Positions 41,891-51,811 are shown, numbered from the stretch's first letter. The stretch is DNA of 64,000 nt from Mangrovimonas sp. TPBH4 (GCF_001280505.1 NZ_LBIO01000039.1:62001-126000), one strand, 5' to 3'. The notes: a model not told the origin generated them from the sequence alone. A program made the numbers and translations.

Positions 41891-44626
41891 TTAAACATTT
41901 CTTGATGATTTAATAGCAGCTTGGGCCGCAACCAATCTTGCAATCGGCACTCTAAACGGAGAACAACTCACGTAGTTCATTCCAGTATTATAGCAGAACT
42001 CTACAGAACTTGGTTCTCCACCGTGCTCACCACAGATACCTACTTTTAATTGTGATTTTACACTACGTCCTCTTTCGGTTCCCATTTGTACTAGCTGTCC
42101 TACCCCTTCTTGATCCAAGACTTCAAAAGGATCTACTTTCAAAATTCCTTTTTCAATGTAAATTGGTAAGAACTTACCAGCATCGTCACGAGAATATCCA
42201 AAGGTCATCTGGGTCAGGTCATTTGTTCCAAAGGAGAAGAAATCGGCATGCTCGGCAATTTTATCGGCCATCAAGGCTGCTCTAGGCACTTCTATCATGG
42301 TACCAATTAAATAGTCTACCTTATCATTGCGTTCTTCAAAAATTGTATCAGCCGTATTTCTGATGATGTTTTCCTGAGCAACAAACTCCTCAACGGTTCC
42401 AATTAAAGGCACCATAATTTCAGGTTGACAAGTAATGCCACGTTCCTTCAAGTTCAATGCCGCTTCAATGATGGCACGGGTTTGCATTTCGGTGATTTCT
42501 GGATAGGTATTTCCTAATCTGCAACCTCTATGTCCAAGCATTGGGTTGAACTCTTCCAATTCAGATACTTTGTTTTTAACCGCGGTTAGAGAAATGTGCA
42601 TTTCTTCAGCCAATTCTTTTTGCGTCGCCAATTGGTGAGGCACGAACTCGTGTAATGGTGGATCCAATAAACGAATGGTTACAGGAAGGCCTTCCATGGC
42701 TTCAAAAATTCCCTCAAAGTCCTCTCGTTGCATCGGTAACAGTTCTTGCAATGCTTGTTTTCTACCTTTTACGGTATCCGCCAAGATCATTTCACGCATG
42801 GCCTTGATTCTGTCTACTTCAAAGAACATATGCTCTGTTCTGGTAAGTCCGATACCTTCTGCCCCAAAACCTCTCGCTATTTTAGCATCTTTTGGCGTAT
42901 CGGCATTGGTACGCACTTTCATTTTGGCATACTTATCGGTAAGGCTCATCAATTCTGCAAATTCCCCGCTTAATTCTGGTTCTACAGTTTCTACTTTACC
43001 TTCTATAATATTTCCTGTTGAACCGTTTAGAGAGATCCAATCCCCTTCATGGTATTCATGTCCATCAACAGTTAAGGTTCTTGTTTTGTAATTGATTTTT
43101 AAAGCGCCTGCTCCAGAGATACAACATTTACCCATCCCACGGGCCACAACCGCTGCGTGTGAAGTCATCCCGCCGCGAGCCGTTAAAATACCTTTGGCAA
43201 TGTGCATTCCTTCCAAATCTTCTGGAGAGGTTTCAATACGCACCAAAATACTGTTTTTGAACTTGGCAGCTTCATCAGCAAAGAATACTATTTTACCTGT
43301 AGCCGCTCCAGGAGACGCTGGCAAGCCTTGTGCAATCACATGGGCACTTTTTAAAGCTTTAGGATCGAATACCGGGTGAAGCAATTCGTCTAACTTGTTA
43401 GGCTCAATATAAAGTAAAGCTTCTTTTTCATCGATTAGGCCTTCTTTAAGTAAATCCATGGCAATTTTCACCATTCCGGCCCCAGTACGTTTACCGTTTC
43501 TGGTCTGCAAAATCCATAGTTTTCCTTCCTGAATGGTAAATTCCATATCCTGCATGTCTCTGTAATGCTTCTCAAGAGTTTCCTGATACCCATCGAGTTC
43601 TGCAAAAATACTAGGCATTACTTCTTCTAAAGAAGGATAATTTTCTTTTCTTTCCTCTTCCGAAATCTGTGCTAATTCTGCCCAACGTTGAGAGCCCAAT
43701 AACGTAATTTGCTGTGGTGTTCTAACACCTGCCACTACATCTTCTCCTTGCGCATTTATAAGATATTCTCCATTAAACACATTTTCACCAGTACCAGCAT
43801 CACGTGTAAAACATACCCCTGTGGCAGAGTCGTTACCCATATTTCCATATACCATGGCTTGTACATTCACCGCAGTTCCCCAATCGGCTGGATATCCGTG
43901 CATATTTCTATAGTAAACGGCTCTATCTCCATTCCAACTGTTGAACACCGCTATAATGGCGCCCCAAAGCTGTTCCCATGGATTGGTTGGGAAACTGTGC
44001 CCAGTTTGCTTTCTTACGGCATCTTTAAAGTCGTAAACCAAATCCTTCAGGTCTTGAACGGTAAACTCAGTATCTAGTTCAATACCACGTTTTTCCTTAA
44101 GGTTTTCCATGATTTCCTCAAACGGATCGATATCTTCTTTAGATACCGGTTTCATGCCTAGAACCACTCCTCCATACATTTGTATAAAACGACGGTAGGA
44201 ATCCCATGCAAACTGTTCGTTATTAGTCTTTTTAGCTAAGCCTAATACAACTTCGTCATTCAACCCAAGGTTTAATACCGTATCCATCATCCCTGGCATA
44301 GACACTCTAGCACCAGAACGCACAGACACCAACAAAGGGTTTTCCTTGTCACCGAAGCCACTTCCCATTAAAGATTCAATATTAGCAATAGAAGCTTCTA
44401 CCTCCTCCTTAATCATATCAACAACAGTATCCTTACCCAGTAAATTATACTCCGTACAAACTTCTGTGGTGATTGTAAAGCCTGGTGGCACCGGAATACC
44501 AATAGCGCTCATCTCGGCTAAATTGGCACCTTTACCTCCCAGAAGGTTTCTCATTGTACTATTGCCATCTGCCGATTTATTTCCGAACCGGTAGACTCTA
44601 GTTTTTGTTGCTTCCATTATTTCCAT
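41891..44626 (-). CDS. ppdK: Pyruvate, phosphate dikinase
   Basis: A 911-residue enzyme interconverting pyruvate, ATP and phosphate with PEP, AMP and pyrophosphate, a switch between glycolysis and gluconeogenesis. The N-terminal ATP-grasp domain starts GGKGANLAEMSAIGIPVPPGF. The swivelling phosphohistidine domain has GGMTSHAAVVARGMGKCC. The C-terminal PEP/pyruvate barrel has RTEHMFFE, MLGHRGCRLG and GICGEHGGEP. The length is standard. A second ATG at 44617 (MEATKTRVYRFG) could be the true start. An inverted repeat lies in the upstream leader. Confidence 0.97.
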   Translation of the reverse strand: MEIMEATKTRVYRFGNKSADGNSTMRNLLGGKGANLAEMSAIGIPVPPGFTITTEVCTEYNLLGKDTVVDMIKEEVEASIANIESLMGSGFGDKENPLLVSVRSGARVSMPGMMDTVLNLGLNDEVVLGLAKKTNNEQFAWDSYRRFIQMYGGVVLGMKPVSKEDIDPFEEIMENLKEKRGIELDTEFTVQDLKDLVYDFKDAVRKQTGHSFPTNPWEQLWGAIIAVFNSWNGDRAVYYRNMHGYPADWGTAVNVQAMVYGNMGNDSATGVCFTRDAGTGENVFNGEYLINAQGEDVVAGVRTPQQITLLGSQRWAELAQISEEERKENYPSLEEVMPSIFAELDGYQETLEKHYRDMQDMEFTIQEGKLWILQTRNGKRTGAGMVKIAMDLLKEGLIDEKEALLYIEPNKLDELLHPVFDPKALKSAHVIAQGLPASPGAATGKIVFFADEAAKFKNSILVRIETSPEDLEGMHIAKGILTARGGMTSHAAVVARGMGKCCISGAGALKINYKTRTLTVDGHEYHEGDWISLNGSTGNIIEGKVETVEPELSGEFAELMSLTDKYAKMKVRTNADTPKDAKIARGFGAEGIGLTRTEHMFFEVDRIKAMREMILADTVKGRKQALQELLPMQREDFEGIFEAMEGLPVTIRLLDPPLHEFVPHQLATQKELAEEMHISLTAVKNKVSELEEFNPMLGHRGCRLGNTYPEITEMQTRAIIEAALNLKERGITCQPEIMVPLIGTVEEFVAQENIIRNTADTIFEERNDKVDYLIGTMIEVPRAALMADKIAEHADFFSFGTNDLTQMTFGYSRDDAGKFLPIYIEKGILKVDPFEVLDQEGVGQLVQMGTERGRSVKSQLKVGICGEHGGEPSSVEFCYNTGMNYVSCSPFRVPIARLVAAQAAIKSSRNV

Positions 44627-44662
44627 AATATTAATCTTTAAGAAAATTTAACACTTCTTTGT

Positions 44663-44680
44663 GAGTATAAAAGTACTCAT
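44663..44680. repeat. Inverted repeat upstream of ppdK
   Basis: TGAGTA and TACTCA flank a 6-base centre, 37 bases before the ppdK start. The centre reads TACTTTTA on the minus strand, close to the -7 consensus. It could be an operator. The rest of the 293-bp gap (44627-44919) shows nothing else I can support. Confidence 0.35.
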
Positions 44681-44919
44681 TACCAGCAGCTCAATAAATG
44701 ATTTATATCATACAATTGGAGATATTTATTACTTATATATAGCTAAAACCAAGATAAAAGAACCTGAAAACCAATAAGAAGAAACGCCCATAGGCTAAAA
44801 TCAATTTGTTGTTTTTTTCTTATTCTGCCCTTACAAAACCTCAAACTTTGTATTTCTGCTTTTCTTGACTTAATTTAATAGTGTAAAATCTCGCTAGCTC
44901 CTGAGACATCTTTTAGGGT

Positions 44920-45837
44920 ATGGAACCTTTAGAAAACATCAAACATTGGATTTCGGAACATCCTAGCTTATCTAGTTTTCTGAAATTTTTCCTTTGGATC
45001 ACGATTATCTTCCTGCTTATCAATTGGGCACGCCGCTTTCTGAAGAAGAACCTTCCTGATAATTCCGTAAAGTACAAATCGCAAAAAGGAATTGAGATTA
45101 TAGGCTATCTCCTTATAGGCATTATCACGATTTCCTATTTTACCGGCAGCATCAAAGACTTTGGCCTGGCTATTGGACTCCTTACGGCAGGAATTACCAT
45201 CACCCTTCAAGAGCTTATCTTAAGTATTGCCGGCTCTTTCTACATTTTTTTTGTGCGCGTTTACAAACCGGGAGACCGTATTGAAATAAACGACATCAAG
45301 GGAGATGTAATCGACATAGACAGTATTTACACCACTATGATGGAAATTGGCGAATGGGTCTCCAGCGATAACTATAGCGGACGGATTGTTAAATTGAGTA
45401 ATGCCTTTGTTTTTAAAGGCCCCGTGTACAACTATTCTAGAGATTTCCCTTTTGTGTGGGATGAATTCAACCTGCCAATCAAATATGGATCCGATATAGA
45501 TTTGGCCAAACAATTAGTCATTGCCGTGGCACAAGACCTACTCTCGGAATATGTCTCAGCCTCCAAATCCAATTGGAAGCAGGTGGTTGACAAATATTAT
45601 ATTGAGGATGCCCAGGTGGATCCCACCTTAGCCATTACCTTAACCGACAATTGGGTTCAGTTTAACCTACGATATATTGTGGACTACAAAAAGAGACGTT
45701 CCACAAAACATATTCTTAATAATGAAATCAACAAGCGAATACAAGAAACACAAGGCAAAGTCCTTTTGGCATCCACCACCCTTGAAATTGTAAACATTCC
45801 AACGGTGAATATTTCTGACACATCCAATAAACAATAG
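44920..45837 (+). CDS. Small-conductance mechanosensitive channel, MscS family
   Basis: A 305-residue membrane protein with an N-terminal helix (about 20-40), a second helix (about 62-80) and the conserved pore helix region GLAIGLLTAGITITLQELILSIAG. The MscS beta domain follows (YKPGDRIEINDIKGDVIDID, IVKLSNAFVFKGPVYNYSRD), then a soluble alpha/beta tail. It should open under membrane tension to release solutes on hypo-osmotic shock. It is transcribed alone between ppdK and cydAB. Confidence 0.92.
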   Translation: MEPLENIKHWISEHPSLSSFLKFFLWITIIFLLINWARRFLKKNLPDNSVKYKSQKGIEIIGYLLIGIITISYFTGSIKDFGLAIGLLTAGITITLQELILSIAGSFYIFFVRVYKPGDRIEINDIKGDVIDIDSIYTTMMEIGEWVSSDNYSGRIVKLSNAFVFKGPVYNYSRDFPFVWDEFNLPIKYGSDIDLAKQLVIAVAQDLLSEYVSASKSNWKQVVDKYYIEDAQVDPTLAITLTDNWVQFNLRYIVDYKKRRSTKHILNNEINKRIQETQGKVLLASTTLEIVNIPTVNISDTSNKQ

Positions 45838-45992
45838 CTAATTTCCTTTAGCAGAAAAGGAATAGACCACTACTAAATGTATACACTTTCCTAACCCAAA
45901 ATTTCTTAACTTTATAACTCATTGTAAAACAAGAGATCTTCTCTTGTATTTGGACTCCTTTTGATTAACCATCATAAAAACGGATCACACAT

Positions 45993-47369
45993 ATGGATAC
46001 CGAAATACTCGCTAGAATCCAATTTGCATTTACCATTGCGTTCCATTATATCTATCCTCCCCTCAGTATTGGTTTAGGCTTGTTACTAGTAATTTTTGAA
46101 AGTCTTTATGTGAAGACCAAACGTCCAGAATACCATATTTTGGCAAAGTTTTGGACCAAGATTTTTGCCCTTACCTTTGGAATTGGGGTGGTTACTGGCA
46201 TTGTAATGGAATTTGAATTTGGCACCAATTGGGCCGTCTATTCCAGATATGTTGGAGATGTGTTTGGTAGCGCTTTGGCTGCCGAAGGGATTTTCGCCTT
46301 TGCCTTGGAAAGTGGTTTTTTGGGAGTCCTCCTATTTGGCTGGAACCGCGTAAAGCCTTGGGTGCATTTGGTTGCTACCATCGGCGTATTTTTTGGTTCC
46401 ATGTTTTCGGCCGTTTGGATTGTTGTGGCCAATAGTTGGCAACAAACGCCCGCAGGATATCACATTGTTGGAGAAGGTTTGCAGGCCCGCGCCGAAATCA
46501 CCGATTTCTGGGCCATGGTATTCAACCCCTCTAGTGTGGATCGCTTAACCCACGTATGGTTGGGTGCCTTTTTGGCTGGTGCCTTTTTGGTACTAAGTGT
46601 ACATGCCTATTACTTAATAAGAAGGCGTTATGTAGACATTTCCCGAAAAGCCTTTAGAATTGCCTTAGTGGTTGCCACTGTATTTTCATTGGGACAATTG
46701 TTTACAGGGCATAATTCGGCGGAAGGGGTTGCACACAACCAACCTGCAAAATTGGCCGCTTTGGAAGGACATTTTGAAGCCTCGGCCCCTGCCGATATGT
46801 ACATATTTGGATGGGTAGACAAAGAAGCTCAAAAAGTAAGCGGTCTAAAAGTTCCCGGTGGTCTTTCTTTTTTATTGGATTACGATTTTAATACCCCCGT
46901 AAAGGGATTGAATGCCTTTCCTGAAGATGAGCGTCCCTCCCAAGTGAATGCCGTATTTCAGTTTTATCATATTATGGTAGCCATTGGTATGACGCTTATT
47001 GCCTTGACGCTTTATGCCTGTTTTTTATGGTGGAAAGGCAAATTGTTTAGACGACGCTGGTTGCTTTGGGTATTTGTGTTTGCAGTATTTCTGCCGCAAA
47101 TAGCCAATCAAGTAGGGTGGTTTGCTGCCGAAATGGGGAGGCAACCTTGGGTAGTTTATGGATTGCTCCGCACTTCCGATGCCTTCTCCCAATCGGTTAC
47201 GGATAATCAAATTCTCTTTTCCTTGATTCTATTTTTATTGGTATACACCCTCTTGTTTATCCTGTTCCTTTACCTACTGAACAAAAAGATCAAACATGGT
47301 CCATATGACGAATCGGAAACCGATGACCGTCCGCTGACCAAAGAAATTTCACAAGCAATAACCGGTTAA
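45993..47369 (+). CDS. cydA: Cytochrome bd oxidase subunit I
   Basis: A 458-residue, nine-helix membrane subunit that carries the three haems of the quinol oxidase. His18 in [13 protein letters not shown] corresponds to the E. coli haem b595 ligand His19. Other hallmarks are the Glu-containing [26 protein letters not shown] and [12 protein letters not shown]. The Q-loop is short compared with E. coli CydA (522 residues). It reduces oxygen with high affinity and favours growth at low oxygen. cydB follows 12 bp later. Confidence 0.96.
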   Translation: MDTEILARIQFAFTIAFHYIYPPLSIGLGLLLVIFESLYVKTKRPEYHILAKFWTKIFALTFGIGVVTGIVMEFEFGTNWAVYSRYVGDVFGSALAAEGIFAFALESGFLGVLLFGWNRVKPWVHLVATIGVFFGSMFSAVWIVVANSWQQTPAGYHIVGEGLQARAEITDFWAMVFNPSSVDRLTHVWLGAFLAGAFLVLSVHAYYLIRRRYVDISRKAFRIALVVATVFSLGQLFTGHNSAEGVAHNQPAKLAALEGHFEASAPADMYIFGWVDKEAQKVSGLKVPGGLSFLLDYDFNTPVKGLNAFPEDERPSQVNAVFQFYHIMVAIGMTLIALTLYACFLWWKGKLFRRRWLLWVFVFAVFLPQIANQVGWFAAEMGRQPWVVYGLLRTSDAFSQSVTDNQILFSLILFLLVYTLLFILFLYLLNKKIKHGPYDESETDDRPLTKEISQAITG

Positions 47370-47381
47370 ATCACTAATGAT

Positions 47382-48419
47382 ATGGACACATTTTTAGGCA
47401 TAGATTATCCCACTTGGTGGTTTTTGGTTGTAGGAGGCTTGTTTTCTGGGTATGCTATTTTGGACGGTTTCGATTTTGGTGCGGGGGCTTGGCATCTCTT
47501 CTTCAAAAAAGAATTGGACCGAAGGGTGGCCCTTAACGCTGTTGGCCCTGTTTGGGATGGCAACGAGGTTTGGTTGGTCATTGGCGGTGGTGCCCTTTTT
47601 GCTGGCTTCCCTTTAATGTACGCCACCTTTTTCTCATCACTTTACATTCCATTTATGCTCTTTTTGGTGTTCATCATTTTTAGGGCTATTGCCATTGAAT
47701 TTAGAGGAAAAGAACATATGAAATGGTGGAAAACCCTTTGGGATACCTGTTATAGTATTTCCAGTATTATGCTGGCCTTTTTATTGGGAGTGGTTTTGGG
47801 CAATGTTCTTCAAGGCATTCAAATAGGAGAAGATTATCTTTATCAAGGAGATGGCCTTTTGGAATTTCTGAATCCCTATGCCATCATGACCGGACTTACA
47901 ACCTTGTCATTGTTTATGGCACATGGAGCCATTTATCTATTATTAAAAACGGAAGGCAAGATGTTTGAGCAGCTCACAAAACTCCTCAAAAAAGGGATGA
48001 TATTTTTTATGGTCTGTTTTGGCATTACCACTTTATACACCCTAATTTACATACCTCATCTTTCTGATGATTTTAAAAGTAATCCCAGTTTGTTCGTGGT
48101 ACCTTTAATGGTATTTTTAAGCATTGCCAATCTACCTAGGTTAGCCTCAAAAAAGCGATATAAACTAGCCTTCTTTTTTTCGTCGTTGACCATTGCACTG
48201 TCTTTGGTTTTGGTGGCCATTGAATTATATCCTAATTTGTTGATGTCCTCCATAGACGACAAATACCATATCGATATTTACAATGCGGCATCCTCTACCA
48301 AATCCATGCAAATTATGCTCACCATTGTAGCCATTGGAACTCCTTTGGTGTTGGGATATACCTTATTTGTCTATAGAACATTTAGAGGGAAAGTGACCTT
48401 GGATGAGACCAGTTATTAA
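47382..48419 (+). CDS. cydB: Cytochrome bd oxidase subunit II
   Basis: A 345-residue, eight-helix membrane subunit, starting near DYPTWWFLVVGGLFSGYAIL and containing DGFDFGAGAWHLF and GPVWDGNEVWLVIGGGALFAGFP, the CydB signature. It pairs with CydA to form the bd oxidase. It ends 14 bp before the end of the convergent CPBP protease gene. No CydX-like small ORF was seen behind it. Confidence 0.96.
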   Translation: MDTFLGIDYPTWWFLVVGGLFSGYAILDGFDFGAGAWHLFFKKELDRRVALNAVGPVWDGNEVWLVIGGGALFAGFPLMYATFFSSLYIPFMLFLVFIIFRAIAIEFRGKEHMKWWKTLWDTCYSISSIMLAFLLGVVLGNVLQGIQIGEDYLYQGDGLLEFLNPYAIMTGLTTLSLFMAHGAIYLLLKTEGKMFEQLTKLLKKGMIFFMVCFGITTLYTLIYIPHLSDDFKSNPSLFVVPLMVFLSIANLPRLASKKRYKLAFFFSSLTIALSLVLVAIELYPNLLMSSIDDKYHIDIYNAASSTKSMQIMLTIVAIGTPLVLGYTLFVYRTFRGKVTLDETSY

Positions 48420-48433
48420 TTAATTCCCAGTCC

Positions 48434-49156
48434 TTAAGATGCCTGTTTTATAGCTTTAATGCGTTTATATGATAAATGCACAACTGTTAAATTATTCAGA
48501 AAATGAAGAATGATTGGTACCATGATGTTTTCGGTAACCAAAAGTGCTTTACCAAATACCAATCCCAAAACTAAAGTTCCCAATACCCCCTTCCATCCTT
48601 GATACCAATGTCCTATTGAAAATAAAATAGCTGTAACGATAACCAATAAATCTCCTCCCAAACCTAAGGTTTTATTGATTGCAAAAAATAAAAATTGTCT
48701 ACAAATCAGTTCTTCAAATACAACTCCAACAACAATAAAACCAAAGAACAACCATAATTCCTTAATGCTCGAGGGCAACTTTTCAATTGGAGCTCCCATT
48801 AGCTCCTTAACATTTACCATATCTTTTGGAACCGAATTATTCCATGGGAGAAAAGAAATTATAAATGGCACAGTAAATACAGAAATCATACTTATAAATA
48901 TAGATTTATCAATCAATATTCCTTTGCCTATAGCTTCAAAATCCAAATTTTGTAATAGAAGAGGCTGTAGTAGCAGTAACATAAGAACAAAGCAAATTTG
49001 CCCAATGCTCTCCCTTGTATAATACCAAGACATATTATCTGGGGTTTTCCTTGCAGTTTTAACTCCCCTAAAAGCAGCCCTTATAGGTAAACCAACCAAA
49101 AGTAATAATAGCAACCAATTCAAAAACATTTCCACAATGCCTAATCTATTTCTCAA
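48434..49156 (-). CDS. CPBP family intramembrane glutamic endopeptidase
   Basis: A 240-residue polytopic membrane protein with six or more hydrophobic segments. It carries the CPBP/Rce1 (ABI) motifs: EELICRQF (EExxxR) near 148, FSIGHWYQG (FxxxH) near 182 and HFLNNLTVVH near 220. These enzymes are intramembrane proteases; bacterial members act in peptide maturation, immunity to bacteriocins or unknown processing. A 45-codon ORF with a membrane segment ends 6 bp upstream on the same strand and may be co-expressed. Confidence 0.9.
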   Translation of the reverse strand: MRNRLGIVEMFLNWLLLLLLVGLPIRAAFRGVKTARKTPDNMSWYYTRESIGQICFVLMLLLLQPLLLQNLDFEAIGKGILIDKSIFISMISVFTVPFIISFLPWNNSVPKDMVNVKELMGAPIEKLPSSIKELWLFFGFIVVGVVFEELICRQFLFFAINKTLGLGGDLLVIVTAILFSIGHWYQGWKGVLGTLVLGLVFGKALLVTENIMVPIILHFLNNLTVVHLSYKRIKAIKQAS

Positions 49157-49162
49157 AATCGT

Positions 49163-49300
49163 TTATACTTCCGAAATATAGAAACCTTCCTTAAGTTTTA
49201 ACAACAAAATGGTAGCTCCCCATAAAAAAATGATATAACGTGTAACTCCGTTAACAAAAACATTGCCTTCCTCGTCACTCCTGAACTTAGGCTTGCTCAT
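49163..49300 (-). CDS. Small 45-residue single-TM peptide upstream of the CPBP protease
   Basis: The ATG at 49300 opens a 45-codon frame ending at 49163, 6 bp before the CPBP start and in the same direction. The N-terminus is charged (MSKPKFRSDEEGNVFVNG), followed by a probable transmembrane stretch (RYIIFLWGATILLLKLK) and a short tail. I do not recognise it. Its tight spacing to an intramembrane protease suggests co-translation and possibly a substrate or partner. No Shine-Dalgarno or consensus promoter was seen. Confidence 0.5.
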   Translation of the reverse strand: MSKPKFRSDEEGNVFVNGVTRYIIFLWGATILLLKLKEGFYISEV

Positions 49301-49474
49301 TATTTCTACTAAACAATTCTTAAGGAATCAGCCAAGATGTTGAGATTTTTATTAAGTTTGAAAATAAATAGCTTAATTATTGTAAAATTCAAAAATAAAG
49401 CAGCGCCAAAGGTTCAATTTGAAAATCTGCATTTATTTTTTATTTTGCGACACTTCAATTTTCTTAAACATTAA

Positions 49475-51244
49475 ATGACAGAAATAACACGACTTTTTGA
49501 TTTTCCATATTACCAATTGGAACAATACAATCTCGAGGATGCCCTCATTACCAAATATGACGGTGCATGGGAGGCCACGTCTACTAAGGATTATTTAGAT
49601 AAGGCAAATGCGATAAGTAGGGCACTACTTCGCTTGGGAGTGCAAAAAAATGACAAGATTGCGGTTATTTCCTCCAATAATAGAACCGAATGGAATATTA
49701 TGGATATTGGAGTGCTCCAAGTGGGAGCGCAAAACATCCCCATATATCCTACCATTTCCCCTGAAGATTATGAATATGTATTGAACCATAGTGAAGCCAT
49801 CTATTGCTTTGTATCGGATGAAGAGGTTTTGGACAAGGTCAATACTATAAAGCACAATACCAAGGTAAAAAAAGTCTACTCTTTCAACCGAATTAAGGGC
49901 TGTAAACACTATTCTGAGTTATTGAAATTAGGTGAGGACGATAGTAACCAAGCTGAAGTTGAGGAACGAAAAAAGGCGGTCCAACCTAATGACTTGGCAA
50001 CCATAATCTATACTTCTGGAACTACAGGAAGACCTAAAGGCGTCATGCTTTCGCACCATAATATTGTGAGCAATGCACTGGACTCCATTCCTCGTTTGCC
50101 AATATCCGGTAAAGGGACCAGAGTGCTCAGCTTTTTACCTATTTGCCACATTTTTGAGCGTGTCTTGATATACATCTACCAATATATGGGAGCCAGCATC
50201 TATTATGCAGAAAGCATTGAAAAGATGAGCGACAATATGAAGGAAGTAAAACCTCATTTAATGAGTGTAGTGCCCAGACTTCTGGAAAAAGTGTATGATA
50301 AAATCTATGCCAAGGGGCAAGAATTGTCAGGTATCAAGCAAAAGCTCTTTTATTGGGCTATTGAACTGGGAGAAGAATGGGAGCCTTACGAAAAAAATGG
50401 TGCTTGGTACGAATTTAAGCTAGGCATTGCCCGGAAACTTATTTTCAGTAAATGGAAAGAAGCCTTGGGAGGTGAACTTGATACCATGGTATCCGGTAGT
50501 GCGCCTTTGCAACCAAGATTGGCACGTATATTTTGTGCAGCGGGCTTGCAGGTTATGGAAGGGTATGGTCTTACTGAAACTTCTCCTGTTATTGCCGTTG
50601 GAAAATACGAAGGCCATATGTTTAAAATTGGCACCGTAGGTAAACCAATTGAAAATGTAGAGGTAAAAATTGCTGAAGACGGAGAGATTCTTGTCAAAGG
50701 TCCCAATGTTATGATGGGTTACTATAAAGATCCCGAAAAAACGGCCTCTGTAATGACCGGTGACTATTTCCATACGGGAGATAAAGGTGAAATTGATGCA
50801 GAAGGCTTCCTAAAAATTACTGGACGTAAAAAAGAAATGTTCAAGACCTCAGGAGGAAAATATGTAATTCCAACCCTTTTAGAAAACGAATTGAAACAAT
50901 CACGCTTCATAGAACAAGTAATGGTGGTTGGTGAAGGTGAAAAAATGCCAGCGGCTCTAATTCAGTTGAATTTTGATTTTGTGAAAGAATGGGCCAGACG
51001 CAAGCACAAATCCATAGGAACCACCAATGCCGAAATATGCAGCAACCAAGAGGTTATTGATCGCATTCAAAAAGTGGTTGACCAAAGCAACCAGCAATTT
51101 GGAAAATGGGAACAAATTAAACGTTTTGAACTCACTCCTGATGTTTGGTCCATTGGTGGTGGACAACTCACCCCTACCCTTAAAATGAAACGGGACGTTA
51201 TCAAGGGCATTTACCAAGACTTATACGATAAAATTTATAATTAA
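49475..51244 (+). CDS. Long-chain acyl-CoA synthetase (AMP-forming)
   Basis: A 589-residue ANL-superfamily enzyme activating fatty acids with ATP and CoA. It has the AMP-binding P-loop IIYTSGTTGRPKGVMLSH, the A5 motif YGLTETSP, and TGDKGEIDAEGFLKITGRKKE. The length fits the eukaryote-like long-chain ligases (FAA1/LC-FACS type) common in Bacteroidota. It lies directly upstream of the MarR-beta-oxidation operon but is separated by a strong terminator, so it is its own unit. It would feed acyl-CoA into that pathway. Confidence 0.94.
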   Translation: MTEITRLFDFPYYQLEQYNLEDALITKYDGAWEATSTKDYLDKANAISRALLRLGVQKNDKIAVISSNNRTEWNIMDIGVLQVGAQNIPIYPTISPEDYEYVLNHSEAIYCFVSDEEVLDKVNTIKHNTKVKKVYSFNRIKGCKHYSELLKLGEDDSNQAEVEERKKAVQPNDLATIIYTSGTTGRPKGVMLSHHNIVSNALDSIPRLPISGKGTRVLSFLPICHIFERVLIYIYQYMGASIYYAESIEKMSDNMKEVKPHLMSVVPRLLEKVYDKIYAKGQELSGIKQKLFYWAIELGEEWEPYEKNGAWYEFKLGIARKLIFSKWKEALGGELDTMVSGSAPLQPRLARIFCAAGLQVMEGYGLTETSPVIAVGKYEGHMFKIGTVGKPIENVEVKIAEDGEILVKGPNVMMGYYKDPEKTASVMTGDYFHTGDKGEIDAEGFLKITGRKKEMFKTSGGKYVIPTLLENELKQSRFIEQVMVVGEGEKMPAALIQLNFDFVKEWARRKHKSIGTTNAEICSNQEVIDRIQKVVDQSNQQFGKWEQIKRFELTPDVWSIGGGQLTPTLKMKRDVIKGIYQDLYDKIYN

Positions 51245-51252
51245 TTTCTTAC

Positions 51253-51286
51253 AAAAAAAACACCTTACCACAAGGTGTTTTTTTTT
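51253..51286 (+). terminator. Intrinsic terminator after the acyl-CoA synthetase
   Basis: AACACCTT pairs with AAGGTGTT around ACCAC, with long A and T runs. Confidence 0.92.
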
Positions 51287-51298
51287 GTTAATTTTTTC

Positions 51299-51336
51299 AT
51301 TTATTATGCATGCATAATAAATAATTATTATATTTG
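51299..51336 (+). promoter_or_regulatory. MarR promoter with a perfect 24-bp palindromic operator
   Basis: Half-site ATTTATTATGCA (51299-51310) is followed directly by its exact reverse complement (51311-51322). Six bases later lies TATATTTG (51329-51336), a consensus -7 box, 19 bases before the marR ATG. The palindrome covers the -33 region, so a bound dimer would block polymerase. Autorepression by the encoded MarR protein is the natural reading. Confidence 0.75.
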
Positions 51337-51355
51337 AGAGAACGAAACACTATTC

Positions 51356-51805
51356 ATGAAAGACAAAACCATAGACTATGTCCTGAGAACCACTTGGTTG
51401 GCAGTAAACAAAATGTATAATGATGAAGCTGCAAAATTTGAGACAACTATGGCCACAGGTTTTACCCTATTAAGTATAGACCCAGAAAAGGGAACACCAT
51501 CTACCTCATTGGGCCCAAAAATGGGTATGGAGGCCACTAGTTTGTCACGCATTTTAAAAACCATGGAAACTCGTGGACTCATAGAACGAAAACCTAACCC
51601 CGACGATGGTCGTGGGGTATTGATTCACCTTACCCCCTTCGGGAAAGAAAAAAGAGAACTGTCCAAAGATCGTGTACTCACCTTCAATGAGGCGGTAAAA
51701 AAACATGTCTCTCCAGAAAAAATGGCCAATTTTTATGAAGTGGCCGAAACGATCAACGACTTAATTTCCAATAAAAAAATATTTAACCAAAACGAAAGAT
51801 CATAA
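51356..51805 (+). CDS. MarR family transcriptional regulator
   Basis: A 149-residue winged-helix regulator. The recognition region is GMEATSLSRILKTMETRGLIERKPNPDDGRG (helix-turn-helix plus the wing DDGRGVLIHLT), with N- and C-terminal dimerisation helices. It begins 6 bp before the FadN-like gene and heads the beta-oxidation operon, so it probably represses that operon until an acyl-CoA or fatty acid relieves it. The perfect palindrome over its promoter is the likely operator. Confidence 0.92.
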   Translation: MKDKTIDYVLRTTWLAVNKMYNDEAAKFETTMATGFTLLSIDPEKGTPSTSLGPKMGMEATSLSRILKTMETRGLIERKPNPDDGRGVLIHLTPFGKEKRELSKDRVLTFNEAVKKHVSPEKMANFYEVAETINDLISNKKIFNQNERS

Positions 51806-51811
51806 TTTAAA

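Noticed and set aside
42675-43091. 138-codon plus-strand frame inside ppdK
   Set aside because: Antisense shadow of ppdK, with no start context or homology I recognise.
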